A program made the translations under genes and the position numbers. From Candidatus Neomicrothrix parvicella RN1 (GTDB lineage: Bacteria; Actinomycetota; Acidimicrobiia; Acidimicrobiales; VFJN01), in assembly GCA_945898515.1 (NCBI GenBank), contig CAMDIH010000021.1:1-33297 (forward strand): a DNA stretch of 33,297 nt, given 5' to 3'. The notes beneath the pieces were generated by a model. That model did no database searches, was not told the DNA's origin, and was given only the letters and a program-made list of their open reading frames with translations. Positions 5,686-13,822 of this stretch are shown in pieces (within the stretch, counting starts at the first letter, position 1; every line of letters starts with the position of its first letter).

Positions 5686-6280
5686 GGGCCAAACGACCCT
5701 TCAATCGGCGGCGCCTAGTCGCGAGGGTGACCGGCGGCGGCCATTTCCCGATGATTCCCGCCCGAATAGGCCAAATCGTAGGCGAGCCGGGCCGCTTCTC
5801 GCCCTCGTTCCGAACGGGCCAGCGCCTCACGGGCCATGGCCTCTGCGGCCCGCTGGGCTTCGGACTCGGTCCACGCTCCAACTCTGCTATCCGTGAGATC
5901 CACGATGCGGTGAGTCGCAAACCACTTGTTTCGGTGAGACAGCAAACGGGTGGGCATGGCCATCACTCTGCCAGGCCTCACCTCGATTACGCATGGGCCA
6001 AACGACCCTTCATCCCGTGCCGCTACTCGCGGGGGTGACCCGCCGCATCGAGATCCCGATGATTGCCACCCGAATAGGCCAAATCGTAGGCCGCCCGAGC
6101 GGCTACTCGCCCTTCTGCCGAAGCGGCTAGAGCCTGCCGGGACAGGGTCTCTGCGGCCCGACTCGCCTCGCACTCGGCCGGCGTTCGCACCCTGGCATCA
6201 GTGAGATCCACGACGCGGTGGCGCGTGAACCACTTGTTTCGGGTTGATCGCAACCACAAGCGCACAACGAGAACGTAGCC
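5684..6280 (-). repeat. tandem duplication, period ~307 bp
   Basis: The segment ACGCATGGGCCAAACGACCC recurs at about 5683 and 5990, and the coding part upstream of it (minus strand) is also duplicated, giving two divergent copies of one small gene and its 3' flank. The copies differ clearly in sequence, so the event is not recent. Confidence 0.7.
5715..5963 (-). CDS. unknown ~82-residue protein, duplicated unit A
   Basis: The start chosen is ATG 5963, which has GAGGTGAGG about 13 nt upstream; a longer frame reaching 6173 runs antisense to the neighbour. The protein reads MAMPTRLLSHRNKWFATHRIV (broken: MAMPTRLLSH-RNKWFATHRIV) DLTDSRV..., then an Ala/Glu/Arg-rich helix (SEAQRAAEAMAREALARSER) and ends AYDLAYSGGNHREMAAAGHPRD. 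Its paralog at 6023-6346 shares RNKWF, VDLTD, the helix and AYDLAYSGGNHR. I do not recognise the family. Conservation between diverged copies indicates selection at protein level. It could be a small helical DNA- or protein-binding factor, but there is no direct evidence for that. Confidence 0.6.
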   Translation of the reverse strand: MAMPTRLLSHRNKWFATHRIVDLTDSRVGAWTESEAQRAAEAMAREALARSERGREAARLAYDLAYSGGNHREMAAAGHPRD

Positions 6281-6346
6281 GAGGGAACCATCCCTGCGGG
6301 GGATCCTTCTGGCTACCGGGCCCGCCCGGGGGTTCCGCGGACTCAT
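6023..6346 (-). CDS. unknown protein, duplicated unit B
   Basis: This is a paralog of the ORF at 5715-5963, with the conserved blocks RNKWFTRHRVVDLTDARV, the helix SRAAETLSRQALAASAEGR and the end AYDLAYSGGNHRDLDAAGHP. The 107-residue frame begins at 6346 but the conserved part starts only at about residue 36. A GTG near 6265 would give a protein the same size as its paralog, and no ribosome site settles the choice. It lies just downstream of the sulfatase gene on the same strand. Function is unknown. Confidence 0.55.
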   Translation of the reverse strand: MSPRNPRAGPVARRIPRRDGSLGYVLVVRLWLRSTRNKWFTRHRVVDLTDARVRTPAECEASRAAETLSRQALAASAEGRVAARAAYDLAYSGGNHRDLDAAGHPRE

Positions 6347-6351
6347 CCTGG

Positions 6352-8715
6352 CTATTGCGTACTAAGGCTTGCTTGAAACTCGCCCACTCGCATGGCCTCA
6401 AGTACTTCAGGGGCAGGGGACCCGAGACGGGCCAGTGTGATACCGATGATTTCGGCAGAACAGGGATATTGCGGGGGATACGGCCCCACCGGGGACCCGG
6501 TATCGACACCCACATCGAAGGTTTCACCACTCATCGAAAACACAATCGGCACCGAGCGTTCCATCCGCCCGAAAGCCACGGCTTCTCCGTCCACCGAGAG
6601 CATCAGCTTTCCGCCCTGTCCGAAACCACCATCCGAGGCGAAGTCCACCACGATGTGATGCAGGCCAGGGGAGAGCGGCAGCGATGCCCTCACCGAGGTC
6701 TGATCATGGCCGAAGCAGTTGTAGTGGTAGATCGGATGGCCCTGGTCATCGAGGTACAGCGACCAGCCCGCCATCGCGCCTCCCTGGCACGCCAACACGC
6801 CGTGCTCAATGGGTGCGGTGGTGACGATTTCCGCCGTGATCTGAAACGAGCAGTTCTTGAGGTTCAACACGGAAGTCTCCGGCACCCGAACGTGGGCCGT
6901 CGTATATGTCATGCGGGTCACACCTCGCAGCAAGCTTGGTACGGCAAAGTCTCCGCTCATAGGAGATCCGACATCCCGCAGCGGATACACGCCGTTGTCC
7001 AAGGCGTGCTCGTGAAACAACGCCTGCAACTCAGCGAGTTTCTCCGGGAACTCCTCCGCTAGGTCCACTGCCTGCGAGAAATCTTCCGCCACGCGATACA
7101 GCTCCCACTGCTCATGGGGACCATCGAAGTCGTAACCCTGCAGTCGGATCCAGGGCAATCGACCATGGAAGCACGACGCCATCCACCCATCGTGATACAT
7201 CCCTCGGTTGCCGAGAATCTCGAAGTACTGCGAATGTCGGGTGCTCGGCACGGTGGCGTCGGGGAAGGTGTAGAGCATCGAGGTTCCGTGTACCTCCATT
7301 TGCTCGATCCCGTTGACATGCGTGGGCGCGCTGATGCCAGCCGCCTCGTAGATCGTGGGCGCAATATCCACCACGTGGTGGAACTGCGGACGCAAACCGC
7401 CGGCATCGGTCATCCGCTTTGGCCAAGACACGGCCAACCCATTACGTGTGCCGCCGAAGTGCGACGCCACCTGCTTCATCCACTGAAACGGGGAGTCGAG
7501 AGCCCAGGCCCACCCCACGTTGAAATGGTTCTCGCACCGATCGGTGCCGAAGTCGTCCATGTGGGCCAGAAGCCACTCGGGATCTTCAGGAACACCGTTC
7601 TGGAACGACGGAGCGCTCCAGGCTCCATGCACTGTTCCCTCCGCCGACGCGCCATTGTCACCCGTTAGATAGAACACGAGGGTGTTTTCGGTAAGCCCCA
7701 GTTGGTCCACCGCATCGAGAACCCGCCCCACCTGAGCGTCGGTGTGGGCCAAGAACCCGGCGAACACCTCCATCAACCGGGCCGCCACCGGCCGGAATCG
7801 CTCGGGGTAGTCCTCCCACGCCGGAATCTCCGCAGGCCTCTCCGTGAGCGCGGTGCCCGCCGGAATCACCCCGAGAGCAAGTTGACGCTCATAAATGGCA
7901 GCCCGTAACGCATCCCATCCCTCGTCGAACTCTCCGGCGAAGCGATCCGACCATTCCGCCCCGACGTGATGCGGCGCGTGCACGGCCGGCGGGGAGAAGT
8001 AGCAGAAGAACGGACGGTCGGGCGCGGACGTCTGCTGGCGTTGGATCCAAGAAACGGCCTGATCGGCAAGATCCTCACTGAGGTGATATCCGGGCCGCCC
8101 GAGGTGGGGCGAGATAGGAGTGGTCTGGTCGTAGACCGGCGGCTCCCACTGTGATGCCTCTGCTCCGATGATGCCGTAGAAGCGATCGAAGCCCATGCCG
8201 CTCGGCCAACGATCGAACGGGCCCGCCGGGCCCTGCTCCCACGACGGGGTGAGATGCCACTTACCGAAACACCCCGTGCTGTAACCGTTGAGTCGCAACA
8301 CCTGCGCAATAGTGGCGGCCTCAGACGGAATGGCGCTGTCGTAGCCGGGAAACGAGTTGGCAATCTCGGTAATACCGCCCATGTGGGCAGCATGATGGTT
8401 CCGCCCCGTGAGCAGGGCCGCCCGCGACGGCGAGCACAGCGCCGTGGTGTGAAACTGGTTGTAACGCAGACCACTGGCCACCACACGTTCGAGCGCCGGC
8501 ATGGGCACGGGCCCGCCGAAGGTGCCGCAGGAGCCGAAGCCAACATCGTCGAGCATGATGAGGACCACGTTGGGAGCATCCGACGGCGCCGAGGGCACTC
8601 GGAGGGGGGCCGGTTCCGAGTCGGTGATCAGTCGCTCGATCTTCCCCTCGAACGCGGGCGTCGGGCGGGGCACGGAGCCCCCGCCTTGACCAGAGCCTCT
8701 GGCGCCGTCGGTCAT
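6352..8715 (-). CDS. AtsA-type sulfatase (formylglycine-dependent)
   Basis: This 787-residue type I sulfatase hydrolyses sulfate esters, using a cysteine converted to formylglycine. The signature ALCSPSRAALLTGR holds the modified C94 in C-x-P-S-R. Metal and active-site residues are visible: DD at 56-57 (VVLIMLDDVGFG), K152 and H154 (GKWHL) and a later D-N pair (TGDNGAS). The C-terminal ~200 residues, including a likely beta-sandwich (GWSLYLDDQGHPIYHYNCFG), fit the long AtsA form, and M. tuberculosis AtsA has the same length. No signal peptide is seen, so it is probably cytoplasmic. The start is ATG 8715, overlapping the upstream stop as ATGA; the frame is open to 8868 but that part is out-of-frame coding for the upstream gene. 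The natural substrate is unknown. Confidence 0.92.
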   Translation of the reverse strand: MTDGARGSGQGGGSVPRPTPAFEGKIERLITDSEPAPLRVPSAPSDAPNVVLIMLDDVGFGSCGTFGGPVPMPALERVVASGLRYNQFHTTALCSPSRAALLTGRNHHAAHMGGITEIANSFPGYDSAIPSEAATIAQVLRLNGYSTGCFGKWHLTPSWEQGPAGPFDRWPSGMGFDRFYGIIGAEASQWEPPVYDQTTPISPHLGRPGYHLSEDLADQAVSWIQRQQTSAPDRPFFCYFSPPAVHAPHHVGAEWSDRFAGEFDEGWDALRAAIYERQLALGVIPAGTALTERPAEIPAWEDYPERFRPVAARLMEVFAGFLAHTDAQVGRVLDAVDQLGLTENTLVFYLTGDNGASAEGTVHGAWSAPSFQNGVPEDPEWLLAHMDDFGTDRCENHFNVGWAWALDSPFQWMKQVASHFGGTRNGLAVSWPKRMTDAGGLRPQFHHVVDIAPTIYEAAGISAPTHVNGIEQMEVHGTSMLYTFPDATVPSTRHSQYFEILGNRGMYHDGWMASCFHGRLPWIRLQGYDFDGPHEQWELYRVAEDFSQAVDLAEEFPEKLAELQALFHEHALDNGVYPLRDVGSPMSGDFAVPSLLRGVTRMTYTTAHVRVPETSVLNLKNCSFQITAEIVTTAPIEHGVLACQGGAMAGWSLYLDDQGHPIYHYNCFGHDQTSVRASLPLSPGLHHIVVDFASDGGFGQGGKLMLSVDGEAVAFGRMERSVPIVFSMSGETFDVGVDTGSPVGPYPPQYPCSAEIIGITLARLGSPAPEVLEAMRVGEFQASLSTQ

Positions 8716-10433
8716 GTGCGCAGTCCCTCCACCTCGAAACAAGCCAGCGTGACGCTGAGCGCCAAGGCGTCGCCCTCCACGAGAAGCGACCCGTCGCCGA
8801 TGGCCTCCGACAACGCCGTGGAGCCGGCGAGGAGATCGGCCCAAGTCTCCGCCGAACACTCCATCCAAATGGTGGCGTTAGCCCCCTCGGTGGGACAGGC
8901 GATCCCATTGCGTACATGCAGGCCCGCCGTCTCGCCCGAGGAAAAGCGCCAGCCGAGATGAACGTCGAGTCCCTCGGCGGCCAAGGGATCCAATACCACC
9001 CGCAGGGCATGCACCGACGCGGCGATGGGTCCCGCGAGGGTCTGCGCTCGCCGGAAACGATGGGTGTAGAGGCGATCCATGTTCACGGTGCCCTCGAGGT
9101 GCCGCGCCCGGGTAAGACACCAGCTTCGAATGTTGGCCGCCGAGGAACGCTGACCCACCCGTCGCAACGCCTCGGCGAGGAGGAGTTGATCGGGAAGTTC
9201 CGCCGCGTCGCTACGCACCAGCCAGGAACCCAACTCGAGCGCCCAGCGCAGATCACTCGCCACCAGCGCCTGCTCTACCTGGCGCCGCACCTCGTCGCGA
9301 CCTCCGAACCCTTCGATAAGCCGGCCGGCTCGCTCAGCCGTGGCCAGCGGAAACAGATTCGCCTCGTCGCCATCGAAGAAACCGAATAATCCGGTACGAA
9401 TCTGGCGCACGTGATGTTCGGCCACGCCGTAACGCTCGCTGGTGAGATGGTCCTCGTCGTACCCGTCGGGCAGTCGGATCGCCTGAGCCAACTCGGTGCT
9501 AGTGAAACCTTTATTGGTGAGCCGAACAGTCTGATCCCAGAGGAATTGTATGGAGTCGCGATAGCGGGTGACGCGCGCCAAAATGCTCTCGGCGCCACTG
9601 ATCGGCGGCCCGTGCGTGCCCACCAAATAGGAAGCGCCGAGAGACAACAGGTGATCGAGTCCCGCCAGCATCACTTGGGGATCCCGGTATTCCTCGCCAC
9701 GAATCGCAAACACATTGAACAAGGTGGGCCACACCAGGTTGTTGACGGCCACCCCGATGGATGGGAACCAGTACGTCACCGAGTCGTCGGCATCCGAGGG
9801 AGCGGGGGTGACCTCCACTTCCATACCCGCCACCATGATGGTGTGGGCCGTCGAGAACCCATGGGTGGGCGGGAGATACCCCGGGCTGAACGGTGCGTGG
9901 GTGGGGTTGCGGTAAAAGTGGCCCAACCCTACGTTCACCACTCCGTCAGGCCCATCGGGGGGGAGAAGCACAGCGAACTGCTCGACGAGCCCGCGGCCAT
10001 AGGTGGGTGCTATCTCCGCTCCCGCCCGTGAGCGATTCATGGGGATACGTTCGTGACCATAGATCGGAACCGACTCAGCCTCGCTCGCTTCCACCACCGC
10101 CTGGGTCCCGTTGACGTAGTGAAAATGGGTGTAGAGAACAGCCACCACCGGTTGGCCGGTGTGCGCCCGCAATTCGCGCAGTGCCTCCTGCATCTCCTGC
10201 ACCGATTCACCCGTATCGATGGCGATGATGCCCTCGGGCGCCTCGATGAAGGTCTGGTTCGACAGGCCGTTGCCCACCAAACACCAGACGCCGGGACGCA
10301 CCTCATAAAAACTGCGCTCAAGTACCCGCGACTGCGCCGCGTGGTCGGCGTGGGCGCGCTGTCCGTCAGGCAACGTCACCGTGTGAGTATCATCGGATTC
10401 GAAGGATCGCCGAGTGCGGTGAGGTAAAGCCAT
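8712..10433 (-). CDS. alkylsulfatase-like metallo-beta-lactamase-fold protein with altered metal motif
   Basis: This 573-residue protein has the SdsA1/Pisa1 layout: an N-terminal metallo-beta-lactamase domain (about 40-290), an alkylsulfatase dimerisation domain, and a C-terminal SCP2-like domain that would bind the alkyl chain. The canonical THxHxDHxGG is THFHYVNGT here (102-110): H103 and H105 remain, but the Asp and the next His are V107 and N108. The regions that carry the two glutamate ligands in SdsA1 also look changed (ADDSV, VNN). It may use a different metal set or chemistry. The start at ATG 10433 is favoured by TACGGT 7 nt upstream, a leaderless layout; a GTG at 10481 is the longer option. 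It is the first gene of an operon with the sulfatase. Confidence 0.85.
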   Translation of the reverse strand: MALPHRTRRSFESDDTHTVTLPDGQRAHADHAAQSRVLERSFYEVRPGVWCLVGNGLSNQTFIEAPEGIIAIDTGESVQEMQEALRELRAHTGQPVVAVLYTHFHYVNGTQAVVEASEAESVPIYGHERIPMNRSRAGAEIAPTYGRGLVEQFAVLLPPDGPDGVVNVGLGHFYRNPTHAPFSPGYLPPTHGFSTAHTIMVAGMEVEVTPAPSDADDSVTYWFPSIGVAVNNLVWPTLFNVFAIRGEEYRDPQVMLAGLDHLLSLGASYLVGTHGPPISGAESILARVTRYRDSIQFLWDQTVRLTNKGFTSTELAQAIRLPDGYDEDHLTSERYGVAEHHVRQIRTGLFGFFDGDEANLFPLATAERAGRLIEGFGGRDEVRRQVEQALVASDLRWALELGSWLVRSDAAELPDQLLLAEALRRVGQRSSAANIRSWCLTRARHLEGTVNMDRLYTHRFRRAQTLAGPIAASVHALRVVLDPLAAEGLDVHLGWRFSSGETAGLHVRNGIACPTEGANATIWMECSAETWADLLAGSTALSEAIGDGSLLVEGDALALSVTLACFEVEGLRT

Positions 10434-10574
10434 GAGATTTACCGTAGTCGTGGTGTAGGCCCCGCCCCGCGGCTGGTACACCCGGGGCGAGAAGGTTCGT
10501 GGGTACCCTCGGAAAGTCAGTTCGTCTAGGATGTCAGGAGTGGGGAGGAGCGTCGTTCGCGACGATGAGGGACT

Positions 10575-11000
10575 ATGGGGATAAACGAGGCCTCTGAACC
10601 AGAACGTCGCGACGGGCCGCGCCTACCTGTGGTCCGAACCACCATCGGGTGGCATCCCCCGACCCGAGGGGCTCGCACCGTCAATCCTGCCTCTCCCGAT
10701 GCCGAAGTCACGGCTGAGGTCGTGAACCTGTCCCACAGTGGAGCCAAGGTCAACGTCGCCGACCCCCAGGTCCTCCCCATTGGAGCGCGAGTAGATATCT
10801 CCATCGGCGGTGGCCACGGCACTGCCGAAGTGCGCCACGTAACGGCGGGGCAACCGGGCACGTGGTGCTACGGGCTCCATTTTCTAGAGATCGACCACCA
10901 ACTCCGGGAAGCCCTGAGACGCTTATTGGCCGGTGAACACGGCCACATCGCCGAAACCTGGCGCTGGACCCCTGAGCCCCACCCCGACGGGGCGCACTAG
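10575..11000 (+). CDS. PilZ-domain protein
   Basis: This 141-residue protein starts at ATG 10575 with GATGAGGGA upstream. Residues ~45-120 look like a PilZ beta-barrel: VVNLSHSGAKV is the (D/N)-x-S-x-x-G motif, followed by a barrel strand pattern and the late GTWCYGLHFLEI. The N-terminal ERRDGPR stretch may supply the arginines of the RxxxR c-di-GMP site, but its spacing is loose, so ligand binding is not certain. It would sense cyclic di-GMP or act as a degenerate adaptor. The next gene begins 10 bp later, behind its own strong ribosome site, so the two form an operon. Confidence 0.75.
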   Translation: MGINEASEPERRDGPRLPVVRTTIGWHPPTRGARTVNPASPDAEVTAEVVNLSHSGAKVNVADPQVLPIGARVDISIGGGHGTAEVRHVTAGQPGTWCYGLHFLEIDHQLREALRRLLAGEHGHIAETWRWTPEPHPDGAH

Positions 11001-11010
11001 GAGGAAACCG

Positions 11011-11811
11011 TTGTCAACAATCATCGACAGGACGTGGGTGCTATGCGATACCGATCGGCTGTACACGAAAATTATTGAGCGCCTATTGAACGACCTCGGC
11101 CACGAGGTCCTCGTCGTCACCGATACCGCCGCCACCGCGGTGAGTGCCATCAACAGCCTCCACCCCACCGGAGTGATCGTGGACTTTTCCGCCGACTTCA
11201 ACAGCGACTTCGACGTCATCGCTACGGCCATTGCTGTGGGTGCCACGCCGATCGTCTTCTCCCAGCAAGCCGACTCCAGCCTCCTCTCCCGCTACTCGGT
11301 AACTCCGCTGGTCGTCTTCAAGCCCGACATCACCGCCCTCGAGAACGCCATCACAGGCCTCGCCCAACACACGGAGAGGCGGTCCACTAACCGGGAGCGG
11401 CGCAAACGTCCCACCCGCGTAGCGTGGGGTTCCAAGCCCACCAACGTGGGGGATTCGCACTCGTTCTATGACGCCCTGAACGCAGCGGTCACCGGGGATG
11501 CCCTTGCCTCCTTGGAGCTAGGCGACCAGTCCGACCGGGCGGCCCAGGCCACCGCCCTCGCCATGGCTGTCGAACGCCAGATGCGAGACTCCGACCGACT
11601 CCTGGCTTCAAGCACTGGCGTGCGGGTGTTCTTGCCCGCCGGGGGCGGCGACGGGATTACGTCGCTCCTGGCCCGGCTCAGCGACAATGCCCTCATCCCC
11701 AACGCCACCATCGTTCGGGCTGTCACCCTCGCCCCCGGCGAAGCACCCGCCGATGCCTACCATCGCCTGCGGTCGACGGAACCCTTAACCGACTACCGAC
11801 CCCACAGCTAA
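11011..11811 (+). CDS. receiver-domain response regulator with unknown output domain
   Basis: I choose the TTG start at 11011 because AGGAGGAA lies 4 nt before it; the open frame reaches back into the PilZ gene. The 266-residue protein begins with a CheY-like receiver (4-120): an acidic pair in CDTD (13, 15), the phosphoacceptor D58 in GVIVDFS, S84 and the K104-P105 pair (VFKPD). An Arg-rich linker (~125-145) leads to a C-terminal region ending VFLPAGGGDGITSLLARLSD. That part faintly recalls a worn GGDEF domain (GGGDG for GGDEF) but is not a convincing cyclase. Together with the PilZ neighbour it suggests a c-di-GMP-linked signalling pair. No partner kinase is in the window. Confidence 0.7.
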   Translation: MSTIIDRTWVLCDTDRLYTKIIERLLNDLGHEVLVVTDTAATAVSAINSLHPTGVIVDFSADFNSDFDVIATAIAVGATPIVFSQQADSSLLSRYSVTPLVVFKPDITALENAITGLAQHTERRSTNRERRKRPTRVAWGSKPTNVGDSHSFYDALNAAVTGDALASLELGDQSDRAAQATALAMAVERQMRDSDRLLASSTGVRVFLPAGGGDGITSLLARLSDNALIPNATIVRAVTLAPGEAPADAYHRLRSTEPLTDYRPHS

Positions 11812-11853
11812 CCGGTGGCACCGAGGCCCTGGAGAATGACCGCTATGCGGGGG

Positions 11854-11859
11854 TAGATT
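11854..11859 (+). promoter_or_regulatory. probable -10 box of a leaderless transcript (SRAP gene)
   Basis: TAGATT ends 7 nt before ATG 11867 and no ribosome site is present, so transcription would start at or next to the start codon. No clear -35 box. Confidence 0.45.
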
Positions 11860-11866
11860 TCGAGCG

Positions 11867-12568
11867 ATGTGCGGCCGGTACGTCTCCGCCACCCCACCAG
11901 AACAGATCGCGGCCTCCTTCTTGGCCACCGCGCCCGTGGCGCCGCTACCCCTCTCTTACAATGTGGCACCCACCCAGGATGTGTACGCCGTCGTGTCCGA
12001 GGACGGGGCATTACGGATGGAAGTATTCCGGTGGGGCTTCACCCCGCGCTGGGCGAAGGCGGGGAAAGCCACGCCCCTTTTGATCAACGCGCGGGCGGAG
12101 ACGTTGGCCGAAAAGCCGAGTTTCAGAGCATCCTTGGGGTCACGTCGTTGCCTCATCCCCGCCGATGGTTTCTATGAGTGGCGAACCAACCCGGTCGATC
12201 CGAAGCGGGGTCGGAAGCAGCCGTTCTTCATTCATCACCCCGCCGGCGACTCCTACGCCTTCGCCGGACTGTGGGAGCTTCAGGGCAGTGCTGGTGCGGA
12301 GGGAACCCCTCCGCAGAGTTGTGTGATCATCACCACCACGCCCAACGCCCCGATGGGCCGAATCCATGCCCGCATGCCAGCGATCCTGCCGCCGTCAGCC
12401 TGGGATGAGTGGCTGAACCGGGAACACACAGACCTCGAAGTGCTTGGCGACCTCCTCGTACCGGCCGCCGCCGAGGTCATCGCCATCCACGCCGTGTCCC
12501 CCGAGGTAAACAACACCCGCCACGATGGTCCGTCGTTGATTGCGCCGGTGGCCGAAGAAGTGCAGTGA
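11867..12568 (+). CDS. SRAP-domain protein (HMCES/YedK family)
   Basis: This 233-residue protein recognises abasic sites in single-stranded DNA and forms a DNA-protein crosslink that shields them. It begins MCGRY, so Cys2 becomes the catalytic N-terminal residue after Met removal. The family residues are present: YNVAPTQ (the active-site Asn), RCLIPADGFYEW (Glu) and RIHARMPAILP (His). Length is normal. The gene stands alone between the signalling pair and the convergent HIT gene, whose stop is 3 bp away. Confidence 0.93.
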   Translation: MCGRYVSATPPEQIAASFLATAPVAPLPLSYNVAPTQDVYAVVSEDGALRMEVFRWGFTPRWAKAGKATPLLINARAETLAEKPSFRASLGSRRCLIPADGFYEWRTNPVDPKRGRKQPFFIHHPAGDSYAFAGLWELQGSAGAEGTPPQSCVIITTTPNAPMGRIHARMPAILPPSAWDEWLNREHTDLEVLGDLLVPAAAEVIAIHAVSPEVNNTRHDGPSLIAPVAEEVQ

Positions 12569-12570
12569 GC

Positions 12571-12999
12571 TCAAGGGGTCGGAACGAAGTCGCCGTGACC
12601 CGCCGCCCGCAGTCGCACCCGTAGTGCCTCGGCTTGCCGATCGAGGACCTCGGGTGCAGGGCTCGAGTCCACGTTGGCGAAACTCATCTGGGCTAGGTCG
12701 GTGAAGGGAACGAGATGCACATGGGTATGGGGTACTTCTTCACCCACCACCAGCACTCCAACTTTGAGCGGCCGATAGATCTCGTCAAGAGCACGACTGA
12801 TCGTCTGGGCTACCCGCCACAGACGGGCGTTCGCTTCAGGAGCGAGGTCGATCCAATGGTCCACTGGGTCGATCGGTACCACCAGCGTGTGGCCCGGGGC
12901 GAGGAGGGCAACCGGCAAAAACGCCACCGTTGTCTCATCACGCCACACGAACCGACCCGGGATCTCACCCTCGATGACTCTGGTGAAAATGGTGCTCAC
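12571..12999 (-). CDS. HIT-family nucleotide hydrolase
   Basis: HTHVHLVPF is the histidine-triad motif (HxHxHxx) of nucleoside-phosphate hydrolases and transferases, preceded by the family's IFTRVIEGEIPGRFVWRDE start and the VPIDPVDHWIDL strand. I place the start at GTG 12999, whose GTGA overlaps the TGA stop of the SDR gene, so it is translationally coupled. A GTG three codons earlier (13008) is also possible. The length of 142 residues is typical. The usual substrate class is adenosine phosphoramidates or dinucleotides; the exact substrate cannot be read from sequence. Confidence 0.9.
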   Translation of the reverse strand: MSTIFTRVIEGEIPGRFVWRDETTVAFLPVALLAPGHTLVVPIDPVDHWIDLAPEANARLWRVAQTISRALDEIYRPLKVGVLVVGEEVPHTHVHLVPFTDLAQMSFANVDSSPAPEVLDRQAEALRVRLRAAGHGDFVPTP

Positions 13000-13799
13000 G
13001 CAAGCCACCCGCCACTCGCCGGAACGACCTCGCCAAAGGAGTAGGTGGCGTCACAAACGAGGTACCGGACCACCTTGGCTATTTCCTCGGCCCGACCAAA
13101 GCGTCCCGCCGGGATTCGAGCCAGCAGGAAGGGTCTCGCGTCGAGCAACGGGTCTAAGAAGGGGGTGTCAATGAAGCCGGGCGCCACTGCGTTCACGCGT
13201 ATACCCAGTGGCGCTACCTCGGCCCCCACCGATTTCGTCATCCCCGCGATGGCGTGCTTGGCGGCCGCGTACTCCGGGCCCGCCACCGATCCGCCATAGG
13301 CGTACACGCTGCACAGATTCACGATCGCCCCCGCGCGAGCCTCTTCCATGTGGCGCAATGCGGCCCGCATTCCGTAGAAGGTGCCATACACGTGGGTCTT
13401 CAACATTCGGTCGAACTGCTCGTCGGTGAGACTGGACAAGACCCGTACCGGCGGAACCTCTTCACCATTCATCGCCGCCACTTGCGCGGCGATGAGCCGT
13501 TCGATCACCTCCGGGCGATCCATCACGATGCCGGCGTTGTTGACCAACACATCCAGGCGACCATGCTGGGACACTGTGTTGTCTACCGCGGCGTCGAAGG
13601 CCGCCGAATCGGACACATCGAACACGGCCACCTCACTCGCCAGTTCTTTGGCCACCGCCGCCGCCGCGTCGGCCCGCACATCATTGACCACGACGTGGGC
13701 TCCTTGCTGGGCTAGGTCGTGGGCGATGGCAGCCCCTAACCCCGACCCCGCCCCGGTCACGAGAGCAACCTGGCCATCCAGAGCCGCGCCGTTGACCAT
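12996..13799 (-). CDS. short-chain dehydrogenase/reductase
   Basis: This is a classical SDR with TGAGSGLG for NAD(P) binding, the acidic VNDVRAD after beta-2 that favours NAD, LVNNAG, and the catalytic Ser (NLCSVYAYGG) and Tyr-x3-Lys (EYAAAKH). About 25 extra residues follow NNAG (MDRPEVIERLIAAQVAAMNG...), longer than the common form. The start at ATG 13799 is favoured because TAGGAT lies exactly 7 nt upstream; the ATG at 13808 falls inside that box. The substrate is unknown. It is co-transcribed with the HIT gene. Confidence 0.88.
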   Translation of the reverse strand: MVNGAALDGQVALVTGAGSGLGAAIAHDLAQQGAHVVVNDVRADAAAAVAKELASEVAVFDVSDSAAFDAAVDNTVSQHGRLDVLVNNAGIVMDRPEVIERLIAAQVAAMNGEEVPPVRVLSSLTDEQFDRMLKTHVYGTFYGMRAALRHMEEARAGAIVNLCSVYAYGGSVAGPEYAAAKHAIAGMTKSVGAEVAPLGIRVNAVAPGFIDTPFLDPLLDARPFLLARIPAGRFGRAEEIAKVVRYLVCDATYSFGEVVPASGGWLA

Positions 13800-13806
13800 G
13801 GTGGGC

Positions 13807-13816
13807 ATCCTAGGGT
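13807..13816. promoter_or_regulatory. overlapping divergent -10 boxes around CCTAGG
   Basis: TAGGGT (13811-13816) lies 6 nt before ATG 13823 on the plus strand. TAGGAT (13812-13807 on the minus strand) lies 7 nt before ATG 13799. The two boxes share the central TA, so the SDR and pgsA-like promoters are back to back and should compete. Both transcripts would be leaderless. Confidence 0.5.
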
Positions 13817-13822
13817 GGGGGA

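Noticed and set aside
6305-6345. GC-rich CCGGGC/GCCCGG after the sulfatase as an intrinsic terminator
   Set aside because: The loop is only about two bases and no T run follows.
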